DNA of 34,805 nucleotides from the NCBI GenBank assembly GCA_023433705.1, contig JAEYUC010000063.1, positions 1 through 34,805 of the forward strand, in the 5' to 3' direction. A program made the translations under genes and the position numbers. The stretch comes from Pseudomonadota bacterium. Its GTDB lineage: Bacteria > Pseudomonadota > Gammaproteobacteria > Steroidobacterales > Steroidobacteraceae. Shown here in pieces: positions 17,099 through 24,670 of the stretch; within the stretch, counting starts at the first letter, position 1, and each line of letters opens with the position of its first letter. A model generated the notes under the pieces. It worked only from the letters and a program-made list of their open reading frames with translations. It ran no database searches and was not told the DNA's origin.

Positions 17099-17142
17099 AT
17101 CCGCCCTTAGTCCGCAATTCCGATTGGGGCGAATGCGGCACT

Positions 17143-18180
17143 TTGGCACCGTTTCTTGATGGCGCGGGTCGTCCTCATGGTCCTGTCGCGGTTACTGAAC
17201 CTCGATGCGTCGCACCAGCAAGCGTCGCTCGACCCAGCGCCGGTCGCGCCCCATTCCTCGAAATCGCGCTCGCCGATCTCAGGCCGACCAGCTTCATCTA
17301 CGTAGCCGCCACCCGCCGCGACCACGTCATGGCGCCCGTCTTCGTCAACTACATGGGCCCGTTCGCCCTCCTGGTCGATACCGGCGCGTCGAGCAGCGTC
17401 ACTGGACCGCGCGTCGCCGCGGGGCTCAAGCTTCTGCCTTCGTCCGGCGGCACCAGACTACTGCGCGGCATCACCGGCTCCGAACTCGTGCCGACCGTCT
17501 GGGTGGATCGACTCACGGCCGTACGGATAGAATTGAGCTAACGCGAGCTTCCCGTGGTCGCGCCGCGCGTGTTTGCCGGCGCGGACGGCATCATCAGTGT
17601 CGACGCGTTCGCGCAGGGCTGTCTGCTAATGAAATTCGCCGAGAAGCACTTTTCGATCCTCGAGACCCCCTGTCCGCGCGTCGGCGAGCAGTGGGAAATC
17701 GTGCGCGCGCAGATGAGCTTCGGTGGTCTCGCGGTGGTGCCGGCGCGCATCGGCCGGGTGAACGTTCACGCGTTCATCGGCACCGGCGCGGAGCGCTTGC
17801 TCGGCAATCGTGCGCTGCACTCGGCGGCAATACTGGAGAGAAAGCTCCAGGATCCGGACTCGTCCACCGTCGTCTCTGCCGAGATCCCCCAGCTCGTGCC
17901 AGGAAACATCATCGAGACCCCTTCGTTCCGCATGGGCTCGATGACCATCTCGAATATGCGCGTGGTGTTCGGGGATTTCGAAGTCTTCGAGGAGTGGGAC
18001 GTGAACGAGGAGCCCGCCATCGTGCTCGGCATGGACGTGCTCGGCATCACCTACTCGATGATGCTGGAGTTCACGCGCCAGGAGTTCGGCATCCTTTCGT
18101 ACCGCCGGCGACATGGCCCCCGTGCGCCGGCGCGGGCCGGCCACGCGCATTCCCCGCAACTGAGCGCCGCGGGCGTCTAA
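17143..18180 (+). pseudogene. Retropepsin-like two-domain aspartic protease, split by an in-frame stop
   Basis: Two frames in the same phase, 17143-17541 and 17544-18180, are separated only by TAA at 17539-17541. Read through that stop, they form one protein of about 345 residues with two retropepsin-type lobes. The first lobe has the catalytic motif LLVDTGASSSV (Asp codon 17377-17379). In the second lobe the matching place is FIGTGAERLLGN, so the expected Asp is Gly (17779-17781). The segment across the stop (VRIELS stop RELPVVAPRVFAGADGI) looks like uninterrupted family sequence. The beginning is also poor. The TTG at 17143 has no good ribosome binding site. An ATG at 17159 in another frame encodes a signal-peptide-like MARVVLMVLSRLL, hinting at a frameshift near 17220-17260. 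Decay is the simplest reading. A GTG restart at 17554 lacks a ribosome binding site. Its stop abuts the convergent stop of the next gene. Confidence 0.7.
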
Positions 18181-18561
18181 CTAGCGTTCGCGCCTCACGC
18201 GAGTCTCGATGCCCTTCGTCGTCGTCAGGATGTACGAGCCGGCGCGCGAGTGGCGCAGCGTGATGTCGTCGCCGACGGCGACCGTCGCGGTCGGGCGATT
18301 CTCGACCTGCGACCAGACCTGGCCGTTGTCGAGCGTCACCATCCACCAGCCGTTGGTGCGCACCGCAAGCTTGATGACCGTCGCGGGAACGACCTGGATG
18401 TGCGGTATGGGACTCTCACGACGCATCTCCTCGCGAGTCCAGCCATTGAGACCGCCGTCGGGTTTCTGCGCCCATGCCGCCGCGGAGAGGGCGAGCAGGG
18501 GCAGGAGAACGAGCAATCGATGTCCGGCTCTCATGCGGCGAGAATAGTCCCGCCCGGGCAT
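18181..18561 (-). CDS. Small exported hypothetical protein, paralogue-like to the divergent gene
   Basis: A 126-residue protein. I chose the ATG at 18561 because AAGGTGA precedes it. The ATG at 18534 also fits, placing the signal peptide (HRLLVLLPLLALSAAAWA, then QKPDGG) at the very N-terminus. The mature part ends in a beta-rich module: VTLDNGQVWSQ, then GDDITLRHSRAGSYIL and a basic tail. The divergent gene at 18630 ends in the same pattern. No enzyme motif is visible, so a periplasmic role is likely but unspecified. Its stop codon directly abuts the stop of the upstream convergent pseudogene, with no bases between. Confidence 0.75.
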   Translation of the reverse strand: MPGRDYSRRMRAGHRLLVLLPLLALSAAAWAQKPDGGLNGWTREEMRRESPIPHIQVVPATVIKLAVRTNGWWMVTLDNGQVWSQVENRPTATVAVGDDITLRHSRAGSYILTTTKGIETRVRRER

Positions 18562-18629
18562 ACAATTCACCTTCGACTTTTCCCTAGTGCGTGCCGGACG
18601 CGCGCGCATTCCGATCGAGGGACCCGATC

Positions 18630-19091
18630 ATGAGAACGCTGCTGGGCTTGTGGGTGATCTGCTGTGGAGTCGTCCGGTCGGATGAGCCGCCGCATCAGAA
18701 GATTCCCGCCGAACTGCGGGCTTGCGCGAGCATCGAGCGAAACACCGAGCGCCTGGCCTGCTACGACCGTGGCATAGCCGCCATCCTGAGCGCCGACGGT
18801 GCGATCGCTTCGACGGAATCCAGTTTCGGACTCGTTGCCAGGACGCCACCGTCCGGACCGGGCGGCGCCACGCGCGAGCTCAAATCGATCCGTGGCAAGG
18901 TTGCCGCGATCAAATCCTCCGGCGGCGGAGAGCTGATCACGCTCGACAACGGCCAGACCTGGCGCCAGTTGAGCGGCGGCGCGCTGCTGCTCAGGATCGG
19001 CGACGAGGTCGAGATCACCCGTGCCGCGCTCGGATCGTTCCAGATCAGCGTGCCGAGCGGCAGAACGGCCAAGGTCAAACGCATTAGTTAG
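18630..19091 (+). CDS. Small exported protein with LACYD motif and DNGQ-W module
   Basis: A 153-residue protein. The ATG at 18630 has GAGGG nine to ten bases upstream and opens a short signal peptide (RTLLGLWVICCGVVRS). An early region has CASIERNTERLACYDR, a motif seen in several small periplasmic gammaproteobacterial proteins, some associated with secretion systems. A Ser/Gly-rich linker follows, then a C-terminal beta module: ITLDNGQTWRQ, IGDEVEITRAALGSFQI and a basic end. It closely parallels the C-terminus of the divergent gene 68 bases away. The two starts share the interval 18562-18629, so they may share control. The 3' end overlaps the convergent oxygenase gene by 8 bases. Confidence 0.8.
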   Translation: MRTLLGLWVICCGVVRSDEPPHQKIPAELRACASIERNTERLACYDRGIAAILSADGAIASTESSFGLVARTPPSGPGGATRELKSIRGKVAAIKSSGGGELITLDNGQTWRQLSGGALLLRIGDEVEITRAALGSFQISVPSGRTAKVKRIS

Positions 19092-19764
19092 GCGTCGGCC
19101 CGGTCCCGGGCTCCTTGAACCCGAACCAGCAATTGAACGCCACCGTGATGCGTTCGCCGTCGCCTTCGTACGGCTTCACGTCGTGCAGCACCCAGGACGG
19201 AAACAACACGAGCTGGCCGGCCTCGAGGCGCAGAATGCGCACGCCACCCGCGAACGCGCCCGAGAACCGCGCGTTGCCGGCATCCAGGTGCATGGACGAC
19301 TGCAGCACCGGGTTCACGAAACACAGCGCGCCGCTGTCCTTGTGATCCGTATCGGACCGTCCGGGGTCGACGCAGTACACGCCCGACCACGACGCATTCG
19401 GATGGTTGTGCAATCCGAAGAAGCCGCCCCGCCGCGTGACGTGGAACCACGCGTCGTTGTAGACCAGCAGCCTCGAGCGCATCGCGGCGTCGTAGGAATT
19501 CAGCTCGCAGACCGACCGTAGCATCTCTCCGAAGCAGAATTCCTTGAGCTTCCTGACCGCGGGCTCGGCCGGATCGCGGAACAGGTCGAAACGGCTCTCG
19601 AACGTCGCGGCATTGCGCTGCGTGATCGGCCGGGGATTGGCTTGCGCGGCGCCTTCCGCCGCTCGCGCGATGAACAGCGCGGCGAGCTCGCGATTCAGCG
19701 AGGCCGCGTCCGGCAGTCGCGCGAACGCGAACGGGGTCGCGAAGAAGGGGACGATGTCCGCCAT
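19084..19764 (-). CDS. Putative 2OG-Fe(II) oxygenase (2OG-FeII_Oxy_5 / TIGR02466-like)
   Basis: A 226-residue cytoplasmic protein of the double-stranded beta-helix type. Family features visible are FFATPFAFARLPD at the start, GGFFGLHNHPNASWSGVY around residues 113-130 with candidate metal ligands near His119/His121, and FPSWVLHDVKPYEGDGERIT with His194 and Arg205 (Fe ligand and 2-oxoglutarate contact). The family is predicted to hydroxylate a substrate using 2-oxoglutarate and O2, but few members have been tested. The gene lies 100 bases downstream of the TonB receptor on the same strand and across from a TPR-sulfotransferase, suggesting a common substrate or modification. It overlaps the convergent gene by 8 bases. 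No good ribosome binding site is seen before the ATG. Confidence 0.8.
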   Translation of the reverse strand: MADIVPFFATPFAFARLPDAASLNRELAALFIARAAEGAAQANPRPITQRNAATFESRFDLFRDPAEPAVRKLKEFCFGEMLRSVCELNSYDAAMRSRLLVYNDAWFHVTRRGGFFGLHNHPNASWSGVYCVDPGRSDTDHKDSGALCFVNPVLQSSMHLDAGNARFSGAFAGGVRILRLEAGQLVLFPSWVLHDVKPYEGDGERITVAFNCWFGFKEPGTGPTPN

Positions 19765-19784
19765 GCGCCGAGGCTAACTTCTCG

Positions 19785-19814
19785 CGGCCGGAAAATGAAC
19801 GGCCAGAAAATGAG
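19785..19814. repeat. Tandem 15-base imperfect repeat
   Basis: Two adjacent 15-base units, CGGCCGGAAAATGAA and CGGCCAGAAAATGAG, lie between the receptor stop and the oxygenase start. They differ at two positions. Confidence 0.7.
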
Positions 19815-19825
19815 CGGAGACAGAA

Positions 19826-19848
19826 CGGCGGGTCCGGCCAGCCCGCCG
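19826..19848 (-). terminator. Hairpin after the TonB receptor gene, possible attenuator
   Basis: CGGCGGG pairs with CCCGCCG around a 9-base loop, 16 bases past the receptor stop (minus strand). Only a short TTCT follows in the minus direction. It is therefore a weak terminator or RNA-processing hairpin that could lower expression of the downstream oxygenase gene. Confidence 0.4.
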
Positions 19849-19864
19849 TCCATCTTCTCCACGC

Positions 19865-22834
19865 TCAGAACTCGGCGTTGACCGTAAGGAACAGCTGTCG
19901 TCCGAGCGAATCGTAGGCCTGCGGCCAGGTGTTGCCGTTGCACGGACCCGTCGGGCAGGTGCTCGAGCCGTTGAGCGGCGGATCCTTGTCGAGCAGGTTG
20001 TTTGCGCCGACGCGCAGCGTGTACCGGTCCATGAACTGGATGGCCGCCGACAGATCGATCCAGCTGCGCGAGCCCAGCACCGCATCGGTCGGGAACGCGC
20101 CCGTCGCCGTGCCCAGGAAGGCCAGCGCTTCCTGCGAATCCTCGAGATCCCGCTTGGCCTCGCCGTAGTAGCGCCAGGCGATAGTGATGTCGAAGCCGCT
20201 CCAGGGCGTGTTCCACGTCGCATCCAGCTTGTGGCGCCACTCGGCCACGGGGGCGCCGTTCGGCGTGCCCGATGTGCAGATGCCGCCGTACAGCCCGACG
20301 CAGTCGTAGGTGATCCCGGTCTGCGGAGTCACCTCGTATTTGTCGAGGTACGTGCCGATCAGGCCGATACGCATCCGTCCGGCGTCACCGACATCGAAGC
20401 TGTAACTCGCGTCGAGGTCGTAACCCGCCGTCTTGATGCCGCCGATGTTCTGCAGCGTGTCGACCACGAACCCGTTGGGTGTTTCGAACAGCGACCCGCC
20501 GGCGTCGCGCTGCACCTTGCTGCACAGCTCGGCGGCGCCGGTGAGCGCGCATTGCAGCAGCGTGAAGTCCTGGTTCGGATTCTGGATCGCGTCATCGATC
20601 TCGATCGAATACCAGTCGATATTGACGCGCAGCCCGGGCGCGAAGTCCGGATGGAATTCGATGCCGAAGGACAGGGTATCCGCCTCTTCCGGCAGCAACT
20701 CCGGGTTGCCGCCGATGAAGCCGTTGTACTGCGCCGCGGGGTTGGCTTCGATTGCACCGAACAACGCGGGTGACAGGCCTGTGTTCGCGCATTGGTCGGC
20801 CGTCAGGATCGGCGCCTCGCCCGCGCAGGGATCCACCGTGCCGTTGAGACCCACCTGCTGCGTGCCGAACAGCTCATAGATGTTCGGTACGCGCACCGCG
20901 TGCTGGAAGCTGCCGCGCAGGCGCACCGCGTCGACGGGCGACCATTCGAGACCGAACTTGTAAGTGTCCGTGCTCGTGTCGAGTCCGCCCGAGTAGTCGG
21001 AGTAGCGATAACCCGCCTCGGCCGAGAGGCTGCTCAGGATCGGAATGCGCGTTTCGAGGAACACTTCCTTCACGCGGTAGCTGCCCGAGAGCGGCAGCGT
21101 GGCGCCGCCCTGGCCGGCGCCGTCGCCGGCGATGTAGTTGCCGTCGGGCTGGAAGTCGCTCTCCACCTCGCGGTACTCCGCGCCGATGTTGACCATCACG
21201 CCTTCTTCGGCCGAACCGATCTTCCATCCGTACTGGCCGAGGTCGCCCGTGAAGTTCGCCTGCACGACGCGCTCGGTCACTTCGCCGACGGCGACCAGCG
21301 GGATCTGCACGTAGTTGAGAGCCTCCGGCGTGACCGAGTTCGCGGACCAGATGTTGTACGGCACGCAAGTCGGATCGGTGCCGTCGACCACCGACTGGCA
21401 GGTCGGCACGCCGCCGACGTCAACGACGTCGAGCGCGCGCCCGGAGCGCGCAATCGAGAAGTCGTTTAGATACGTGTCGGAGATGCGCGCGGTGCCCTGG
21501 AACAGCGACGTGTCGTACTGCCACGCATCGTTGATCGCGCCTTTCACGCCGAGGCCGCCGCGATAGGTCTGGTGATTCAGGTCCTGCTGGCGGCCGCCGC
21601 CCTCGATGTTGCGGCGATTGAACCGGATCCGCGTTGTGTCATCGGGAGTGAGCCCGAACTGCCCGCAGAAGGCGGCGAATTGCTCCGGCGTCCACAACGG
21701 ATTCGAGCAGTGCACCGTCGCATCCAGCGTGAACAGGCCGGACGGCGCGATCTGCGAGATCGAGCGGTCTTTCAGGAACATGAACTCGGCATAGGCTTCC
21801 GCGTTTTCGTTGAATTGGAAGTTGAGGAACGTGCCCGCGGTGTAGCGTTCGTTCGGACGCTGGAAGTAATTCAGCGGGCCGAAGTTGTACGCCGCCGGTT
21901 CGCCCGCGATGAATGCGCCGGCATCATCCAGCGTGAAACTGCCGGTGGTGCTCGCAGCTCCGGGCGCGAATGGCCTGAAGCGCGCGGGGAAGGCGGTGCC
22001 CGAACCGCCGCAGGAGAATTCGTCACCGGAGTTGAACGAGCAGGCGCTGTAGTCGTACTTGCTCTGCAGCACAGGATCGGTGTCACGATAGGTCGCGTAG
22101 AACGTGGCGTTGCCGCGGTCGTCCGCGAAGTTCGAGCCCAACGCGAATGAGAAATTCAGGTCGTAACCGGTATTCGATGTGCCGGTCGGCACCTCGAAGC
22201 CTTCCGCTTCGTTGAGCGCCCGCGAAGCCTCGTCGTCGTTCTTGTGATTGAAGAAGCTGTAGCCGGCGGTGAACTTCACTCCCTCGAACTTGCGGTCGAT
22301 GATGAAGTTGACGACGCCACCGACCGCGTCCGCGCCGTAGACGGAGGACGCGCCGCCGGTCAGTAGTTCGACGCGCTCGACCAGCATGGTCGGAACCATG
22401 TTGATGTCCGACGCGAACGTGGTGCTGCCCGGATCGCCCGGACCCAGGCGCCGGCCGTTGATCAGCACCAGCGTGCGGTTCGAACCGAGACCGCGCAGGT
22501 TCACGGTGGCCGTGCCGTCCGAATCGTTCGACACGTTCGCGCCCTGCGCGGCGAAGATCTGCGGCAGCTCGTTGATGACGTCTTCGATCGTGCTGCGCCC
22601 GGTTCGGACGATTTCCTCCGACGTGAGCGCGGTGACCGGACTGATGCTGGCGAGATTCGGCGAAACGATGCGTGAGCCCGTGACGACCACGGTCTCCACG
22701 GGTTCCGCGGTTTCGCCGCCGGACGGTTGTGCCGGAGTTTCCTGGGCGAGCGCCGTGCCGACGCTGGTCGTCGCGATGGCGCTCGCGAAAATCGCTCGGC
22801 GGATGGCGCGGGAGAGTTCAGTATCGGGAGTCAT
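19865..22834 (-). CDS. TonB-dependent outer-membrane receptor
   Basis: A 989-residue receptor. The frame is open further upstream, but the ATG at 22834 is right: AGGAG lies eight bases before it, and the Sec signal peptide (FASAIATTSVGTALA/QET) begins at once. The longer frame would run into the divergent gene. VETVVVTGSRIVSP at about 47-60 forms the TonB-box/plug start. SSVYGADAVGGVVNFI is typical plug sequence. The barrel ends in QLFLTVNAEF with the canonical C-terminal Phe. This subfamily, with NFADDRGNATFYATYRDTDPV and EADTLSFGIEFHPDF-like segments, is common in alpha- and gammaproteobacteria rich in TonB receptors. The substrate is unknown. Its neighbours, an oxygenase downstream and a divergent TPR-sulfotransferase, suggest a cassette for one nutrient or modified peptide. 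Confidence 0.95.
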   Translation of the reverse strand: MTPDTELSRAIRRAIFASAIATTSVGTALAQETPAQPSGGETAEPVETVVVTGSRIVSPNLASISPVTALTSEEIVRTGRSTIEDVINELPQIFAAQGANVSNDSDGTATVNLRGLGSNRTLVLINGRRLGPGDPGSTTFASDINMVPTMLVERVELLTGGASSVYGADAVGGVVNFIIDRKFEGVKFTAGYSFFNHKNDDEASRALNEAEGFEVPTGTSNTGYDLNFSFALGSNFADDRGNATFYATYRDTDPVLQSKYDYSACSFNSGDEFSCGGSGTAFPARFRPFAPGAASTTGSFTLDDAGAFIAGEPAAYNFGPLNYFQRPNERYTAGTFLNFQFNENAEAYAEFMFLKDRSISQIAPSGLFTLDATVHCSNPLWTPEQFAAFCGQFGLTPDDTTRIRFNRRNIEGGGRQQDLNHQTYRGGLGVKGAINDAWQYDTSLFQGTARISDTYLNDFSIARSGRALDVVDVGGVPTCQSVVDGTDPTCVPYNIWSANSVTPEALNYVQIPLVAVGEVTERVVQANFTGDLGQYGWKIGSAEEGVMVNIGAEYREVESDFQPDGNYIAGDGAGQGGATLPLSGSYRVKEVFLETRIPILSSLSAEAGYRYSDYSGGLDTSTDTYKFGLEWSPVDAVRLRGSFQHAVRVPNIYELFGTQQVGLNGTVDPCAGEAPILTADQCANTGLSPALFGAIEANPAAQYNGFIGGNPELLPEEADTLSFGIEFHPDFAPGLRVNIDWYSIEIDDAIQNPNQDFTLLQCALTGAAELCSKVQRDAGGSLFETPNGFVVDTLQNIGGIKTAGYDLDASYSFDVGDAGRMRIGLIGTYLDKYEVTPQTGITYDCVGLYGGICTSGTPNGAPVAEWRHKLDATWNTPWSGFDITIAWRYYGEAKRDLEDSQEALAFLGTATGAFPTDAVLGSRSWIDLSAAIQFMDRYTLRVGANNLLDKDPPLNGSSTCPTGPCNGNTWPQAYDSLGRQLFLTVNAEF

Positions 22835-22984
22835 TCGATGTCTCCTCGTGTTCAGGCTGGGTGATGGAGACGCGTCCTTGGTCTCATTGCGCGCCTGCAG
22901 CAAGTGGTGTCGTTTACTCACCACTACCGCTTCCAAACTACGCCTGGAGCGCATTGCGCGCTGTCTCCAAAAGGTGCCTTGGCG
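22835..22984. promoter_or_regulatory. Divergent promoter region between the TonB receptor and the sulfotransferase
   Basis: The 150 bases between two divergent starts must hold both promoters. I see no clear -35/-10 pair. Notable elements are an inverted repeat GTGGTG/CACCAC with a 9-base spacer (22904-22924), and the 10-mer CATTGCGCGC twice in direct orientation (22885-22894 and 22952-22961). There is also GAGAC/GTCTC around a 9-base spacer (22867-22885). Any could be an operator, and none matches a site I can name. Confidence 0.4.
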
Positions 22985-24598
22985 ATGTCGGATGAAGACA
23001 CATTGAGAGGGCTTCGTCGTCTGGTGACCCAGGGTGATCTGGCGTCGGCAAACGCGGTGGCGCGCCGCGCGCTCGATGAAGGGCTGCGGCACCCGTTCCC
23101 GTACGGTGTGATCGCAATGCACCTCGAATCGTCCGGCGAAATCGACCAGGCGGTCGAGGTGCTCGACGAGGCTCTCAGGCATTTCCCTGACGATCCGGGC
23201 GCGCGGCAGGCGCGCGGTCTATGCCTGATGCGCCGCGAAAAATTCGCCGCCGCCCGCGATGACTTCGAGCGCGTGACGCGCGTGGCTCCGGGGTTCGCCC
23301 CGGGATTCACGGCGCTGGGCCAGGCGCTCGAAGCCCTGAATGAGCTGCCTGCCGCCGAGGCCAACTACCGCCACGCGCTCGCCCTCGACGGCGCCAACCT
23401 CATGGCGGAGGCGGGGCTGGCCTCGCTGCTCGGGCGCCGCGGCGAGTTCGCGGAAGCGCGCGAGCGGGCGCTCCGCGTGCTGGCGTCGGAACCTAACTAC
23501 CCCGCGGCCGCGATGCTGGTCGGCGAGGCCGACATCGCGCTCGGTCGCGCGTCGGACGCCGAGTCGCGCATGCGCACCCTGGTGCGTGACCCGCGCTTGA
23601 CCGAGGTCGAGCGATCGCTCGCCCTGGGCGTGCTGGGCGACGCGCTCGACCGTCAGGACCGCCCGTCGGAGGCGTTCGCCGCCTATCGCGAATCCAACGA
23701 GATGCGCCGCGCGCACTATCTGCCGGTCTTCGGCGCGGGAGCGGGCACGCTCGCGTACGCTCGGGCGTTGCAGCAGTGGTTCCATCGACATCCCGCGCAA
23801 GACCTGTTGCCGGTCATGCCGCCGGAAGTCCCCGACACGGTTCGCCACGTATTCCTGATCGGGTTTCCCCGCTCCGGCACCACGCTGCTCGAACAGGTGC
23901 TGGGTGCGCATCCCTCCGTGGTCACGCTCGAAGAGCGCGAGAATCTGCGGGACTCCGTCTCCGAGTTCATGAGGAGTCCCGGCGACCTGTCGCGCCTCGG
24001 CCTGGCTGGCGAATCGCAGCTCGATCCCTGGCGCCGCCTGTACTGGCAGCGCGTCGCGGAGGCAGGCGTCACGGTCGACGGCAGGCTCTTCGTCGACAAG
24101 CATCCGCTCAACGGGCTCAAACTACCGCTGATCGCGCGGTTGTTCCCGGGCGCGCGCATCCTGCTGGCCATTCGCGATCCGCGCGACGTCGTGCTGAGCT
24201 GCTATCGGCGACGTTTCCGGATGAGCGCGCCGTACTACGAGTTCCTGACGCTCGATTCAGCCGCGGCGCTCTACGATTGCGTCATGCAGATCACGCACGA
24301 TCTCATCGCGGAATTGCGATTGTCGGCGCACGTCGTCCGGCTCGAGCGGCTGATCGGGCATTTCGAACACGAGGTCGGCGCCATCTGCGATTTCCTGAAG
24401 ATCGGCTGGAGCGATCGGATGCGCGAATTCGCCGCGTCCGCGCGCACACGCGGCGTGGCGACGGCGAGCGGCGCGCAGCTCTCGCGTGGACTGAATGCCG
24501 GCGGCGTGGGCGAATGGCGCCGTTATCGCGAGCAACTCGCGCCGGTGCGGCCTGCGCTCGACCGATGGGCCGCGCGCTTCGGTTACGAAGTGGATTGA
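22985..24598 (+). CDS. TPR-repeat sulfotransferase family protein
   Basis: A 537-residue protein. I chose ATG 22985 (MSDEDTL), preceded by AAGGTG. The open frame upstream would cross the divergent promoter region. Residues about 5-250 are tetratricopeptide repeats (for example GEIDQAVEVLDEALRHFPDDP and NELPAAEANYRHALALD). Residues about 285-530 are a sulfotransferase domain: the PAPS 5'-phosphosulfate loop FLIGFPRSGTT at 290-300 and the 3'-phosphate motif RDPRDVVLSCYRRRF from 397. It would transfer sulfate from PAPS to a hydroxyl or tyrosine of a substrate held by the TPR half, in the cytoplasm. Such fusions often sit beside TonB receptors. Here it is divergent from one, with a 2OG-Fe(II) oxygenase beyond. 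The acceptor is unknown. Confidence 0.9.
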   Translation: MSDEDTLRGLRRLVTQGDLASANAVARRALDEGLRHPFPYGVIAMHLESSGEIDQAVEVLDEALRHFPDDPGARQARGLCLMRREKFAAARDDFERVTRVAPGFAPGFTALGQALEALNELPAAEANYRHALALDGANLMAEAGLASLLGRRGEFAEARERALRVLASEPNYPAAAMLVGEADIALGRASDAESRMRTLVRDPRLTEVERSLALGVLGDALDRQDRPSEAFAAYRESNEMRRAHYLPVFGAGAGTLAYARALQQWFHRHPAQDLLPVMPPEVPDTVRHVFLIGFPRSGTTLLEQVLGAHPSVVTLEERENLRDSVSEFMRSPGDLSRLGLAGESQLDPWRRLYWQRVAEAGVTVDGRLFVDKHPLNGLKLPLIARLFPGARILLAIRDPRDVVLSCYRRRFRMSAPYYEFLTLDSAAALYDCVMQITHDLIAELRLSAHVVRLERLIGHFEHEVGAICDFLKIGWSDRMREFAASARTRGVATASGAQLSRGLNAGGVGEWRRYREQLAPVRPALDRWAARFGYEVD

Positions 24599-24621
24599 GC
24601 CGGGAAGACCTGGGCCGAAAG

Positions 24622-24651
24622 GCCGACGCGGAACCCGATGTCCGCGTCGGC
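24622..24651. terminator. Shared hairpin between convergent sulfotransferase and ompA-like genes
   Basis: GCCGACGCGGA pairs perfectly with TCCGCGTCGGC (11 bp) around an 8-base loop. It lies 23 bases after the sulfotransferase stop and 20 bases from the convergent OmpA-like stop. There is no T-tract on the plus side, and only CCTTTC on the minus side. It is a plausible bidirectional terminator of modest strength. Confidence 0.5.
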
Positions 24652-24670
24652 GATCGGCATCAGATGATCT

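Noticed and set aside
17205..18263. 352-codon frame overlapping the protease pseudogene
   Set aside because: It is in another phase and extremely Arg/Gly-rich. The retropepsin motif lies in the other frame, so this is a shadow.
22835..23182. N-terminal extension of the second TonB receptor (to 1105 residues)
   Set aside because: The ATG at 22834 has AGGAG and a signal peptide directly after it. The extension would overlap the divergent TPR-sulfotransferase.
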